This document shows, piece by piece, positions 36,910 through 49,700 of a stretch of DNA of 64,000 nt. Positions within the stretch are counted from its first letter, which is position 1. Each line of letters begins with the position of its first letter. This DNA is from Agroathelia rolfsii (taxonomy: Eukaryota; Basidiomycota; Agaricomycetes; Amylocorticiales; Amylocorticiaceae). The notes beneath the pieces are model-generated. The model searched no databases, was not told the origin of the DNA, and saw nothing but the letters and a program-made list of their open reading frames with translations. The translations under genes and the position numbers were made by a program. Location of the stretch: positions 4,588,001 to 4,652,000 of the forward strand of contig JABRWF010000003.1 in assembly GCA_018343915.1 (NCBI GenBank), given 5' to 3'.

Positions 36910-37919
36910 ATGAGTCCTGGAATCCGCACTTACGGGAATATAGTCTCTCACGATGCGCGTAAGATTGTGCGCAGTGTGCTCGCATCCACTGGCACTTCAT
37001 CCATAGGCATGCGCTCTCAAGATTTGTTCCAAAGAATACATGACCAGTTCCCATCGGAAAGAACTCCAGTTCATGCGGCACATGCACATCAAATACATGT
37101 TTCACCACTTCTCAAAGGAAAAGGGAAAGGAAGCAGAACCATTCCCGTAGTAACCGATCCAGAATCCCAACTTGAGCTCCACTGGCATCCGGTTTCAACT
37201 ATAACGTATGTCTCCTTGAATTATCAATATCCAAATTCCAGCTTTCTGGTTAGAAAATACGCATTGATATATTTTAATCAAGCTATCTCAAGCAAGTGGT
37301 CCTCCCACACATGTGGGAGAGCGGTGAAGTAGAAAAGATCCATTTGCGCCGTGGGGGGTTGGATGAAACAGGTCGACGGATGGACACTATCAAGGTCGTC
37401 CCCATCAAAACCAAAGCAAAGGCAAAGAAGGCTAGCTTCAAAGCAAAAAAAGTCACTCTCACTGGTGGTACACATCTTCCATCTCACAAAGAAACACACT
37501 CCAGTATTCCTATTCTTGATTCTGTCGTTGAAATGTGGCATTGGAGATTATCCTCGACCGGTCAGAAACTAATTAACGCAACTTCGACTTCGGTCGATCA
37601 AGATAAACCTCCTGAGAAGGGGTGTGTTGTTCCTCGACCCACAGAGGATTCAACTAATAGGAACGAAGTTGTTTCTGCTGAGCGGCCTGAACGGCGAAGT
37701 AGCTTCCATCCACGAGGGCATCCTGTTTATCAGCGGCAGTTTGATGATTCAAATTTACTGTCTCACCTGAGCGGTAGGTCTCCCAAGGGGAGGGATTCCA
37801 AACGCCCAAGTAACAGCAACCCCGGAAACGACCAAGATACCAACACGGCGCAACCCGCGGAGCCTTCACGTAGACCAGATCGCATGCCCTGGCCAAAATG
37901 GCCCGAGTCTACGCATTAG
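36910..37919 (+). CDS. Basic protein of unknown function, possibly mitochondrial
   Basis: Two exons (36910-37205, 37283-37919) splice in frame to 310 residues. The acceptor at 37282 was chosen because it alone restores the frame and gives a sensible STITYLKQVVLPHMWESGEV segment. The N-terminus MSPGIRTYGNIVSHDARKIV has Arg/Lys and no acidic cluster apart from one Asp, so it could be a mitochondrial presequence. The middle has a helix-rich region (RSQDLFQRIHDQFPSE, then YLKQVVLPHMW) and a Lys-rich stretch (KTKAKAKKASFKAKK). The C-terminus is Pro/Arg/Ser-rich and ends MPWPKWPESTH. I recognise no family. A mitochondrial ribosome-associated role is conceivable but is only a guess from charge and layout. 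Confidence 0.7.
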
Positions 37920-37985
37920 CGTTAACAAGTAGTTTACTCTTCTATATAAGATGTGTAATATCTTCTAAAACCAAGGATTGGGATA

Positions 37986-38768
37986 TCAATATCTACGACT
38001 GCCATATTTGTCCAGGCATCTTTTTTCAAATGCTTCAACCATCATTTTGGATACGCGATCAAAGAATTGCGCTGATACGACAGCATAGACAGGATTTGCG
38101 AAGGCATAGGTGAGATCGAGAGTGACAAGTGTCTGGTTCGCCTCTTGTTCTCTTGATGCTGCCAATGGCGTAGTGAAACCCGGTGTCTTGTTGGTCTGAA
38201 CCGGCTGGAATCTCCAAGTGGTATTCAGTGTTTTGAAGAGCGGTGTTGATGAGGATGCAATAGCCTGAATATTCATACCACGTTAACAGATAAATGAAAG
38301 GATGACTCAAAGAAAACCACACCTGAACAGATTCATATGGAATACATGTTACTTCGCTTGTATAGCTCTCTGTGAAGCTCATGAAGCCAACCGAGAGCTC
38401 TGCTTCCATGCGTTTTATGGAAATGTTTGGATTTGGAGTTGGTTCAGAAATCGAAGATATTATCCGGGCACTAGTGCAGAAAGGCAAGAATTGAGGATAG
38501 GACTGAACGTCTGCAACAACATCATATAATTCTTTTCGAGTTCGTCTATAGGAAATTGCAGTCACGTCAGCAACGGTCGAAGGAGAAGCTGGTGTGCGCA
38601 CGGTAGTATTCTTCTCTCCTGATAGGTTTGTGTCTTGGGTGGCTCCTCATTTGATGGGAACGGTGAAAGTGAAGATAAGTCTGGCAATGTAATAAATGAT
38701 CTAGATTGAGGTAGCCTGAAGACCGAGTGGTGGCATGCTACGAGTGTTGGCCGAGCAAAGCTGATCAT
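37986..38768 (-). CDS. COQ10: Coenzyme Q-binding protein COQ10
   Basis: The N-terminal MISFARPTLVACHHSVFRLP is a plausible mitochondrial presequence (basic and hydroxylated). KTQTYQERRILP is then spliced to RTRKELYDVVADVQSYPQFL, matching the Coq10 'Y-E-RKILPY----LY-VV-DV-SY--FLPFC' entry. The START-like core continues with PFCTSARI, MEAELSVGFMSFTESYTSEV and VTCIPYESVQ. After an intron come LFKTLNTTWRFQPV, LVTLDLTYAFANPVYAVVSA and FFDRVSKMMVEAFEKRC. Coq10 binds ubiquinone in the inner mitochondrial membrane and is needed for efficient respiration. Only 66 bp separate its stop from that of the convergent orphan gene. Confidence 0.93.
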
Positions 38769-39370
38769 TTGGCAATCTTAATTAGCTATTAACGCTAGGT
38801 AGCTTTTTAAGAGCTTCAGATATACTGATGAGGTAGTTTGGAAGTCCTGCTGTCGCCTAAAGTAGTGCTGGGCCCAGTCTGAGTTGCAAGGGGTGTTGAA
38901 ACGAGTCAAGCTAGTTAAGCCTGAGTACAACTGCGTGACGGCACTTTCTGCCTCAAGTTCAGTTGCTACGTCATTTTCTTGAACTCCGGAATAGCAGACA
39001 ACTCTTCTCACTTAACAAATGCACTTTGCTCTTCACTGTATGAGCGCATACACACTGGCAGAATTAATGGTAACATCATCACAAGGCTCTAAGAGATCTC
39101 ATGAGCATGCTGGCGCAGACGACTGCCTACGTAATCATTTGGTGAGGTTCTGGCACTTTTGAAGTTAGTGTATCAGATAAATGTAAGACATGTCATGTTA
39201 TAAGGGAGTCAATACAATGCCCGATCATGATTAAATTAGTTTCTTCACGCATATTTGAAACATCGTACAGGGGCTGTCGCAGCTCGATCTGCCAGAATGA
39301 ATAACTGCATAATGTTAAATACGATCAAGTTTGAAAGCAGGCAAAGGCCTCTATCAGGGAACACATTCGT
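38769..39370. other. Spacer, no gene
   Basis: COQ10 promoter and GIS2 3' flank. No supported coding frame or repeat. Confidence 0.5.
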
Positions 39371-40183
39371 TTAGGCAATAGTCTCAGTGCATTCTTTAGC
39401 AATGTGTCCGACTGTGATCAACGACATTAGGTTATCATACTAGATAAGTATAAGTGGAAAATAACCTTTGTTGCATTTGTAGCACGTTTTGCTCTTGTTG
39501 TTAGAGGCTACTGCATCCTCTCCCGTGGTAGCCGGAGCCAGACAGTCCCTGGTGGGTTTGCACAAGGTGGTTAGATCATATTCAAAGATGAGACAAAAGG
39601 CAGATTACCTGGCCATATGATTGGGAAGTCCTAAAACAATCAACGTGAATAAAGGAGAATTTGTGGTAAGTTACATGTCAACTTACCACAGCGGTAACAG
39701 TTAATAGGAGGCAAAGTAGATGTATTCAGCCCGCGCCCTGGGGGAGGTGCACGCGAGACATATCCACCACGGCCACCACGGAAACCAGCGGTACAGTTAC
39801 GGGCGATGTGTCCAAATCTGCCGCATGAAAAGCATTTTTGGTTACTGCCCTGTTGTTGAAGCCTTAATGTAGGACATTCAGCCTGGATATGGCCAATTCC
39901 TAGGGGTTTGGATGAGCAAAAAAAATATCCCATAGTTACATGGATGGAGCGTACCTCCACATGCATAGCATTGCTTGCTCGAAGTTGTCCTCGGTGCGGG
40001 ACAGGCATTCGTCTCATGCCCAGCTATGGAATATGTATCTGCGTGAGAAGCGCATCGTAAAGGAAAGCCATATCACTCACGCTCTCCGCAGTTAAAGCAG
40101 AGCCTCTCCGTCGAGGTGCAACCCTCTGCAAGATGACCAATCTTGCCGCAGTTGTAGCAAGCCTTCTTAGCCTGGAATGCCAT
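39371..40183 (-). CDS. GIS2: CCHC zinc-knuckle protein, GIS2/CNBP family
   Basis: Six CCHC knuckles can be read across several small exons: CYNCGKIGHLAEGC, CFNCGEPGHETNAC, CYACGGIGHIQAEC, CFSCGRFGHIARNC, CYRCGLPNHMARDC (junction uncertain by one residue), and CYKCNKGHIAKEC. An Arg/Gly linker (GFRGGRGGYVSR and PPPGRG) separates knuckles 4 and 5, as in CNBP-type proteins. The protein starts MAFQAKKACYNCGK and ends AKECTETIA. These small cytosolic proteins bind single-stranded G-rich RNA or DNA and associate with translating ribosomes. Some exon joins are inferred from knuckle spacing. Confidence 0.9.
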
Positions 40184-41049
40184 ACTACCGAGTCCACAAT
40201 GCTTTCTTCTCAACCCACTACCGTCTTCTCAAGCGTCACTGCCCTTCGCTGACGAGTAAGTATATCGGATGAATAGGTTGTCACGTAGATGAGAGTTCTT
40301 GGTCAGGAGTGGAAACATATTGATTAGGTGTAAAATTATCACGTGAATTAGTGGAGTAACCGCCTGAAAGTCAAAAGTTTTCAGACGCAGCAGCTATTAT
40401 CCTAATCACTTTTCTCCGTCGAGTCCAAGTTGGTCCTTTAATAATACTCAGCTCAATACACCATCAGCTAGGTTCGAGCACGCGCAGGTAGCGTGACCAT
40501 AAATAAGCCCATTACAAAACTCCGGAAATACGTTAACTTAAATGACATAATCCTGATAATGACCAGCGATAACAATAATTTGATTATTGATATTGGCGTC
40601 AGCAATCAGTTCTTAATCTGACTCAGAATAGTTATCATCGGCGTTCAGATGTCGACCCAGGATCAAATAGCAAACCACCTTGAGGGTAAAGCTACTGTCA
40701 AGCTGCAATGTCGTCTCAACAATGGAGCAAGGAAATGAATACTTGTCGACACTTATCAGTAACTAATACTCTTCAACCAGGGTACTAGTATTTGAGCTTA
40801 GGGAAAGGGCATAAATTTCACCCTGAAACAGTGATATGATCGTGATGACCTTAATCTAACACGCGTCATATGCATGTCCACGGCTCATGGTCATGATCGC
40901 ATAAATGCGGCAAGACGGTGGAACGGTCCAGGGTTGGCACAACTTACACAACCCCCAAGTCGCTGGCATACTTGACAAATAACAAACGTCCGCTAAAATC
41001 AATACTAACACCTATTTTCAAGTTAGGGAAGCCTCTTTCGGTTTTCGTG
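40184..41049. other. Divergent spacer GIS2 / 14-3-3, no gene
   Basis: 866 bp without a supported gene; both neighbours start here. The stretch is AT-rich and holds no clear TATA box. Confidence 0.5.
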
Positions 41050-41969
41050 ATGACGAATGTACATGTAAGCGCATGTGCATGTGCTCATTTAGTTGATCCC
41101 TGCGCAACTAGCCTGGCATGAGCGTTTACAACGTTTTAGATCAAGCCAAAAACCCGGGACGATCATATCTTTCTCGCAAAGCTGGCTGAAGAAGCAGGTC
41201 GTTTCGAAGGTCAGCGACCGTCGACTTGTTGATCCCGTGAAATGCACATAGGTTAATTCATTCATGGTGGTGACAGATGTGCTCGCTGAGATGAAGACCA
41301 TCATCCAAAGCGGTACAAAGCTCACGATTGACGAGCGCAACTTGCTATGCGTTGCATATAAGAATCTCACAAGCACCATACGCAATAGCTGGCGCATAGT
41401 CGACTCTCTTGCACGAGCTGATCATTCTGTAAAATCCACTCTTTTGCAAAAACAGCAAAACGCGTATCATCAGAGTTTAATCAATATATGCATGGATGCC
41501 ATACGGCTCCTGGACAACGAACTTCTCCCAAAAGCCGCCGGTAATGGGGAAGAGCAAGTATTTTGGTGGAAAATGTAAGGTTCGACTTATTCACAGCCAA
41601 GACGAAGAAAATTTATTCTCTTACCCGAACAGGAAAGCTGACTATTACCGATATTTGGTTGAGTCGGCCGGATCAGACAAGCCTGAATACGCAGAAAAAG
41701 CTTTTGAGGCCTACAAGGTCGCTTATCGATACGCTCTGGAGGAACTACCACCTGCGCATACGACTAGGTTAGGGCTTGCCTTGAACTTTGCCGTCTTCTT
41801 CCATGATGTACAAAAAAGTCCCGAAAAAGCCTGCCACCTCGCCAAAATTGCTTTTGATGAAGCTGTTGAAACTCTTGCGATCGTCAAATCAACTGATGTT
41901 TTGCGGGATTCGTTTATGATATTACAGTTGCTAAAGGATGATTTAGTCCTTTGGGCAGAAGAATTATAG
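41050..41969 (+). CDS. 14-3-3 protein, divergent member
   Basis: Four exons (41050-41064, 41140-41209, 41277-41574, 41633-41969) give 239 residues. After the start MTNVHIKPKTRDDHIFLAKL comes AEEAGRFEDVLAEMKTIIQS, which aligns without gaps to the 14-3-3 helix A/B. Helix C has NLLCVAYKNLTSTIRNSWR, with Lys and Arg at phosphopeptide-binding positions. MKADYYRYLVESAG keeps the Arg-Tyr pair. RLGLALNFAVFFHDVQKSPE, ACHLAKIAFDEAVETL and ILQLLKDDLVLW complete the fold. The protein stops five residues after LVLWAEEL without the usual acidic tail, and several normally invariant residues are changed (for example the TLSEE loop reads IVKSTD). It probably still binds phosphoserine clients but is not the main 14-3-3. 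Confidence 0.88.
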
Positions 41970-42142
41970 TGTAGGTTAGTCAATGTTTTAAAGATTTGAT
42001 TGATTGTCCTAATACTTACTACTTCAGCATTAGTCACAAGGAAGTCTATATCTTACAACCGCAGTATATAAAATAAATATTACACTAGTCATCTATTGAT
42101 TATCGACATCTGGCGGATAGCGCCCAAAATAAATCAGGCAGA

Positions 42143-43525
42143 TCAGGAAGCCTTTTCTTCATCCTGACGTGCAAATGTAGCTGCCACGAGCATTGGGAAA
42201 ACAAGCGTGGCATCGGCGTAGACCTGGTATCACCTGTCTGTTAGATACAGAGAAATACTGCACAGGGCATGGATTACTTTAACAGCTTGAGCATCAGCCC
42301 GAATTTTGCCCCATGAAATAGCTTCTTCGGGTTTTGCGCCGGCATCTGACCCGTCAAATTCTTGTCCTGTGTTCTTGAGCGTGGTCATGTATAAGTTAGA
42401 AGCCAAGCAATTCGGCAGCAAATTCGATTCTTACAATAAAGACAGAGAAATCGGCGCCGTTGCGCTGAATGGCAATCGAGATAATTTGAGCTTGATAAAA
42501 GCCGAATGAGACAATGCACTTACGATCATCATTGCGTTACATATCTGATGTTTACACACCCCTCCGCCAAGAATAATCATGCCAGCTTTCTTAGCTTGAC
42601 GTGCTGTCTCATTTATGTTCCTTATGTCGCGGACAATATCGATCGTAAGACCGGGGTTACGAAATGAGTGAAAGTAGAGCATGTCTCCGATGGACCCATC
42701 TGTCAATGCTGGACAGAATACAGGGATATCGTTCTATATGTGATCATCCTTAGCACAGTCAAAATGTTGCAAGAGAAGGAAAAACCTTGTAAGCCCAGTA
42801 ATATACAGATTCTTCATTGTTTATTTCTTGTCCGAGTCTGCGAATGAAGGAGCTCGGTGTCCAGACTTCTCCACTTTCATTTTGCTCCACAAGCATAGCG
42901 TCTAGTATCGGTGTCAACCAATCCTCGAATGAGCAGTAGTTATCGTTGGGAACTATCAAATTTCCTATACGATTGATACCGCTTTTCCTCAGAGTGGCTC
43001 CGCTCAAGTCGAAATCCGCGAGGTAAGTCTTCCCCATACACTTGATGAAGTCCTCTTCAATTCCACCAGCAGTCGTGACTATGGCAGATACATGCTTGTG
43101 TTTCACAAGATAGAGAATAATTTCACGAAGACCAGATGAAATAAGATTGGAGGTATATCCCAGGAAAACGGTACAGCGCGTTTGAGCGCGAACTTCAGGT
43201 GACATGTATTCGTCGCTGGTGTTTTCATCAATAGGTTCATCTGATAGACGCCATTTCCTCTGGAAAACTTCAAGTTTAATTTTATTGCCGATTTTCACAC
43301 ATTTATATTTTCTCTGACCATGCGATTGACAATTTCAATGGCTTTCCCTAGACTATTCGCTTGAAATCCTATTCTTTCGTAGCTTGATAAAAACTGCTGA
43401 AGAGATAGATTTTCCTCGAAATTAGGACCATGAACCCATGGTGTATCAGAGGGTACAGGGTCTGATCGTTTCAGAATCGAGGCCGTGAAATCCGCAACGA
43501 GTGTGTCATTTCCAGTAGTAGCCAT
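42143..43525 (-). CDS. DYS1: Deoxyhypusine synthase
   Basis: The start is [20 protein letters not shown], and WRLSDEP follows a first intron. Diagnostic blocks are [80 protein letters not shown] and [55 protein letters not shown] and [20 protein letters not shown] then follow, with the Lys that forms the covalent intermediate in the last. The C-terminus is [18 protein letters not shown] plus DEEKAS. The enzyme transfers the butylamine of spermidine to eIF5A in an NAD-dependent reaction, the first step of hypusine formation. It shares a 206-bp divergent promoter region with SEC7. Confidence 0.95.
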
Positions 43526-43731
43526 GATGATGATGATAAAAAATCTGCAAGCAACGTGAAGGACGGCTCAGAGGTTACATACCTATATGCGCCATCCAAG
43601 ACGAACCGAACCGGGTGAGCCTAAAAAGGCAAAATCACCAAATTTGGTAACCAGACGTGCATCCTGGAGAAATCCCAATCTGTTGGCGTAGACGTCCACT
43701 GTGTCCTTGACTTGTGTTGTGATACTTGGCC

Positions 43732-46700
43732 ATGCAAAGCTCCAGCGTACGCGAAGAGGATGCGAAACACGTAAATGACTCACCGTCTGGCCAGCAATCG
43801 ACGGATGCCGCGTCATCTTTGAGTTCCAGTGAGAACGGCGTTGCTAGTCCAGGTGAGCACCGACTTCAGGCGTATGTCGATTATCCTATCTCAAGTTCTT
43901 GACTTGCAGTGGCATCCTCACTCGAGACTAATTCAGAAGCAGTGTCTCAAGCGTCAATAGCGCCAGAGGCAGCCTCAACTGTGTCAGAACCGTCACAAGC
44001 TCTTGGTCAGGATGAGCCGCAGCACGCGTCCACCGATTCATCCAATACCAAGGGATATGTTGCATCTGCGCCTACTCCCAGTGCACCTCAAGATATCTCG
44101 CAGTATGTACCAACTGAGGCACCCTCTACTAAACAGGAAACCAATGTGGTTCCAGCAACGGGACAAAGTGAAGCTTCACCTGCTCAATCTGATCCAGTGG
44201 CCTTAGCCCCCAAGACTGATGACGCAGTTCCTTCTGAAGAAGGACAAACAATCGAAATCCAGTCGGCCCCGCTGCCTCCAATTCCTGACACTCTTCCACC
44301 TACACCGGTTTCCAAATCACTCAATTCACCATATGCAGTTGCCCCAACCCCACCTCGACCGTCATCTGTATCAGGCCAGCGTCCAACTTCAGCTCATCAT
44401 CGTTCGCTGACTATGTCTCAAGGAGGGAAGACGTTGTCTGTTGTGCTCATATCTTCTGCTCTCGAGACCATATCTGCGTCAAAGGAAGCAAAACGTTCGG
44501 CACCTTTGCGAGATAGCACAGCCCGTGCACTCGAAATGATCAAGGCTGGTAATGGTGGAGACCAACCCCGAGAGATATTCGAACCGCTTCGTCTTGCTTG
44601 CGAAACCCGCAGCGAAAAACTCATGATAGCTAGCTTGGATTGTATAGCCAAGCTGATCTCTTATTCCTTCTTTGCGGAGTCAGTTCTCCATCCCTATAAT
44701 TCTCCACCACCGTCACCCGGCCCACGGAATTCTGCGGCATCTGCGGCTGCACCATCCAACGCGTCTATTCCCCTTGCAGATCTCGTCGTTCAAACCATCA
44801 CTTCTTGCCATACAGAGAGCACTCCCGAAACAGTTTCTCTTCAGATAGTGAAGGCGCTCTTAGCTATTGTCCTTTCTCCAACAATCTTTGTTCACCATTC
44901 ATCACTGCTCAAAGCAGTCCGTACGGTCTATAACGTCTTTCTACTTAGCGCGGATCCTGTCAATCAAACAGTCGCTCAGGGAGGCCTAACACAAATGGTC
45001 CATCATGTCTTTACTCGATGTCAAACGGCACCTGAAGATGATGATTCTCATCATCATACAGCTGATAATCCATCAATCACCGTCGTATCTTTGACGCACC
45101 CCGAGAAATCAACTAGATCTCCCAGTAGTAGAGGATCTTTGGCGCTGCCTACTAATGGGTCAACAAGCTCGTTACCAGCTCAAGACAATACAGAAGTGAC
45201 CAATGGAGAGGCCCATCTAGAACCTGAGAACGTGTCAACTGAGAACGCCGACGCAGAGCAGAGACCGACACTGTTAGTGCATATATAGCCCAAGAAATGT
45301 TATTGCGACTGAAATATTTCTGCAGGCAAACATTAGAGGCAGTCGAGGCCGCACTGGATCCGGAGCCTTTGCCACTGAATCATTCATTCACAAAAAAGGA
45401 CCTGTTTATCAAGGACGCATTCTTGGTCTTTCGTGCATTGTGCAAATTGACAATGAAACCATTGAACACTGAGAGGTATTTATTCTATGGCCTACTCCGG
45501 CTTACAATTTGTCTTACGCCCTATCTATCAGCGAGCGTGATTTGAAGTCGCATGCCATGCGTTCCAAGTTACTATCTCTGCATCTCGTTTTGACGGTTCT
45601 CAACTCACACATGCCTCTCTTCCTCGATCCCACCGCTGTGATCTATTCCAGCTCTTCAAATGAACCAACAACATTCATCCAGGCCTCAAACCAGTACATT
45701 TGTCTAACGTTGAGCCGAAATGCTGTTAGCCCCGTTCCTCAAGTATTTGAAACAAGTGTCGAAATCTTCTGGCGTGTGCTGGCGGGTATGAGAACGAAGC
45801 TCAAGGTATTTGACGCTTTGTATATGACGTGCTTGTATCGTACTGAACCGCGTTTCCTGAACTTTCAGAAAGAGATTGAGGTGCTCCTGCACGAAATCTT
45901 TATCCCGATCCTCGAGATGCGAACTTCAACACTCAAGCAAAAGGCTGTTGTCCTCGGTTTGTTCTCGAGACTATGTCAAGATCCCCAGGCGCTAGTTGAG
46001 ATTTATCTCAACTATGATTGCGACAGCAGCGCTATCGATAACATTTACGAGCAGTCAGTATTTATTCTTCCTGTCCTGAGTCTTAGCTGACTTTTTTCAG
46101 TCTCATGAATATCATGTCCAAGATCGGAACTCTGCCATATGCTCCTACGCAACCCAAACAAGCCGAGCCCATGAGTCCGTCTGTGGGACCTACTTCGAAG
46201 GCACAAAATGCTAATCTCCCTCCTCCACTAAACACCAATACGCTCAGTGTTTCTGGTTCTATGGATACATCAAATATAGGCCTATCTGAGCAACAACTGC
46301 GGAGACAAGGCCTGGAGTGCTTCGTGGCTGTTTTGAAGTCTTTGGTTGCTTGGGGAACTACGACTGGTAAATCTGCAGCAGATGGGGCGGGAGATCGATC
46401 AAGTGTAGTCAACGAACGTCGAAATACATTGGTATCCGATGGGTCATCTGAGAGACTCTCAATGGCCAATGGAAGTGGTGAATTGCTTAGACAATCGACG
46501 CCCGAACTAGCAGACGATCCATCAAGGTTTGAAACCGCGAAGCAGAAGAAGACAACCCTTCTGGAAGGTATCAAGAAATTCAACTTCAAACCCAAGAAGG
46601 TACCAAATATTCATTCACTGCTTACAAGGCGATATTCACAACCGCTAGGGCGTGCAATTCCTCTTAGAGGCGGGCTTCATACCGAGCAAAAGTCCGAGGG

Positions 46701-49700
46701 ATATTGCTCGATTCTTGCTGAGTACTGATGGCCTGAACAAGGCAGCTTTGGGTGAATATCTGGGTGAAGGGTATGACCAAGTACTTCACCATATTACAAA
46801 ATGGCTAACAAAGTTACAGAGACGACGCAAACATCGCTATCATGCATGCTTTTGTTGACGAACTTGATCTCCAGCACCAGACCTTCCTAGATGCGCTTCG
46901 AAACTTCTTACAGGCTTTTCGACTTCCTGGCGAGGCCCAAAAGATTGATCGTTTCATGCTCAAATTCGCTGAACGTTACATTGCTGGAAACCCTGGGAAC
47001 AATTTTGCCAATGCAGGTATGCCTTTTGTGGAAACAATCCATACTATGTGGTATCTGTCTGACCATTTCTAGATGCCGCCTATGTCCTTGCTTACTCAAC
47101 AATTCTGTTGAACACTGATGCACATAGCGCCCAGGTCAAACGCAGGATGACGAAAGCCGACTTCATTAAAAACAATCGCGGAATCAACGATGGTGCTGAC
47201 CTCCCCGAAGATTTCCTGGAATCCATCTACGACGATATTGTACATAACGAAATCCGGATGAAAGATGAAGTAGAGCCTGTTGCCGTCAACACCAATGCGG
47301 GGCTTGCAGGTGCTCTAGCTAATGTTGGACGAGATCCTCAGAAAGAGGCCTATGTACTTCAGTCGAATGGCATGGCTAATAAAACAGAGGTTAGCTCTCT
47401 TTTGCTCATATCGGCAACTTCCTAATAATCTGTTATAGGCCTTGTTTAGAACCTTGATGCGCTCGCAACGCAGAGGATCGAAAGCGAGCGACCAATTCTT
47501 CAGTGCCTCGCATTTTGTCCACGTAAAGCCCATGTTCGAAGTCGCATGGATACCTTTCTTAGCTGGTCTTTCCGGGCCCCTCCAAGATACAGATGATCTA
47601 GAAATTGTGGAGCTGTGTTTGGATGGTTTCAAAAGTGCTATCCACATCACTTGTTTCTTCGACCTGGAACTTGAGCGCAATGCGTTCGTTACTACATTAG
47701 CCAAATTCACATTCCTCAATAATCTTGGGGAGATGAAGACAAAGAACATGGAGGCCATCAAGTCGCTGCTTGATATCGCCGTCACTGAAGGAAACCATCT
47801 CAAAGGTTCATGGCGTGAAGTTCTTACATGTGTCAGTCAACTGGAACGAATGCAGCTTATTAGCAGCGGCGTTGAGGTGGCCGACGCTAAGAAGATGTAA
47901 GTACACTAACAAATTGTCAGCTGCGGTTATTAATCCATCAACATGTTAGTCGAACACGCAAGGGGCCTAACGAAGCACTCGCAAATGAAAGTCGGTCTAC
48001 ACATATCACCGTTGCGGCTGACATGGTCTTCTCGCTCAGCCATTACTTGTCTGGGGTATGCTTCTGTTCCACATTTACCTTTTGGAACATTCCTAAGCTA
48101 TCTTTAGGATGCTATTGTGGACTTTGTTCAAGCTCTGAGCGATGTTTCTTGGGAGGAGATTCAATCATCTGGCATGTCGCAGCATCCTCGTCTTTTCAGT
48201 CTTCAGAAACTGGTTGAAATCTCCTATTATAACATGAACCGTATCCGTCTTGAATGGTCAAATCTGTGGGAGATCTTAGGAGAACACTTCAATCAAGTAC
48301 GCTGTCCCTATCTATTATCGAATCTTGGCTCAAGACTTTCGGATAGGTATGCTGCCACAACAATCCTCATGTTGGTTTCTTTGCCTTGGATTCTTTGCGA
48401 CAATTGGCCATGAGATTTTTGGAAAAAGAGGAGCTTCCGCACTTTAAATTCCAAAAAGATTTCTTAAAGCCCTTTGAATACACCATGATACACAACCAAA
48501 ATCCGGATATACGTGACATGGTATGTAAATCCATCCTTCATAGTTTCGGCAGCTGATTTTCTTTGGTAGGTCTTACAATGCCTCCAGCAAATGATCCAAG
48601 CAAGAGTTCAGAACATGCGATCAGGCTGGCGTACAATGTTCGGAGTCTTCTCTGCAGGAGCTAAGGTTCCAACAGGTCTGCTATCTTGCTTCCGGGAGGA
48701 AGCAATTTTCTGAACCTCATCTACTACAGAACGCATTGCAAGTTCGGCATTTGAGATCATCACCCGATTGAACCGCGAACATTTTGCTTCCATCGTGCGA
48801 TATGGTGCATTCGCTGACCTTACAGTCTGCATTACCGAGTTTTGCAAAGTCAGCAAGTATCAGAAGATAAGCTTGCTCGCGATCGGGATGTTGAGAGGGA
48901 TTATCAGCCAAATGCTAGCATGTTCAGAATGTTCTTTGTCGTCTAATGCTGACTCTTCGGAGGACGGCATGATCAAGTACTGGTATCCGATACTATTCAG
49001 TTTCTACGATATCATCATGAATGGAGAGGATATCGAAGTACGCACTTTGTGAGTCCATTGATAATCATTTAACAAGGCGTTGATGTAATGCTGATGTTTA
49101 TTAGGGCTCTCAACTCATTATTCTCGACCCTCAAAACATACGGCTCTACCTACCCTCTGAATTTCTGGGACACAGTCTGTCAAGAATTGCTGTTCCCCAT
49201 TTTTGCGGTTCTGAAGTCTAGCCAAGACGTGTCTCGATTTAATACACAGGAAGACATGAGTGTTTGGTTGTCGACTACGATGATCCAAGCTCTGCGAGAT
49301 CTCATTGATCTGTATACCTACTTCTTTGACATCCTGGATCGATTCATGAATGGGCTTCTTGACTTGCTGTGCGTTTGTATATGTCAAGGTATATCGCTCA
49401 CTCCATGCAAGCTTGGCTGTGGTACTAACAACGCATAGAAAATGACACACTGGCTCGCATCGGGACATCTTGTCTGCAGCAATTGATTGAGAGTAACGTT
49501 TCAAAATTCACCCCATCCCGTTGGGAGAACGTAGTGACAACATTTTTGAAACTCTTCCGGGCAACCACACCACATCAATTATTTGACGACGGCCTACGTG
49601 TAGAGATTGACGACAATGCACCCGAGCCTACGGACACCAAAGGTTATTTTTATTACCCTAAAATCAAAATTCCTTGACTTATATGTGCAACAGAGCCTAG

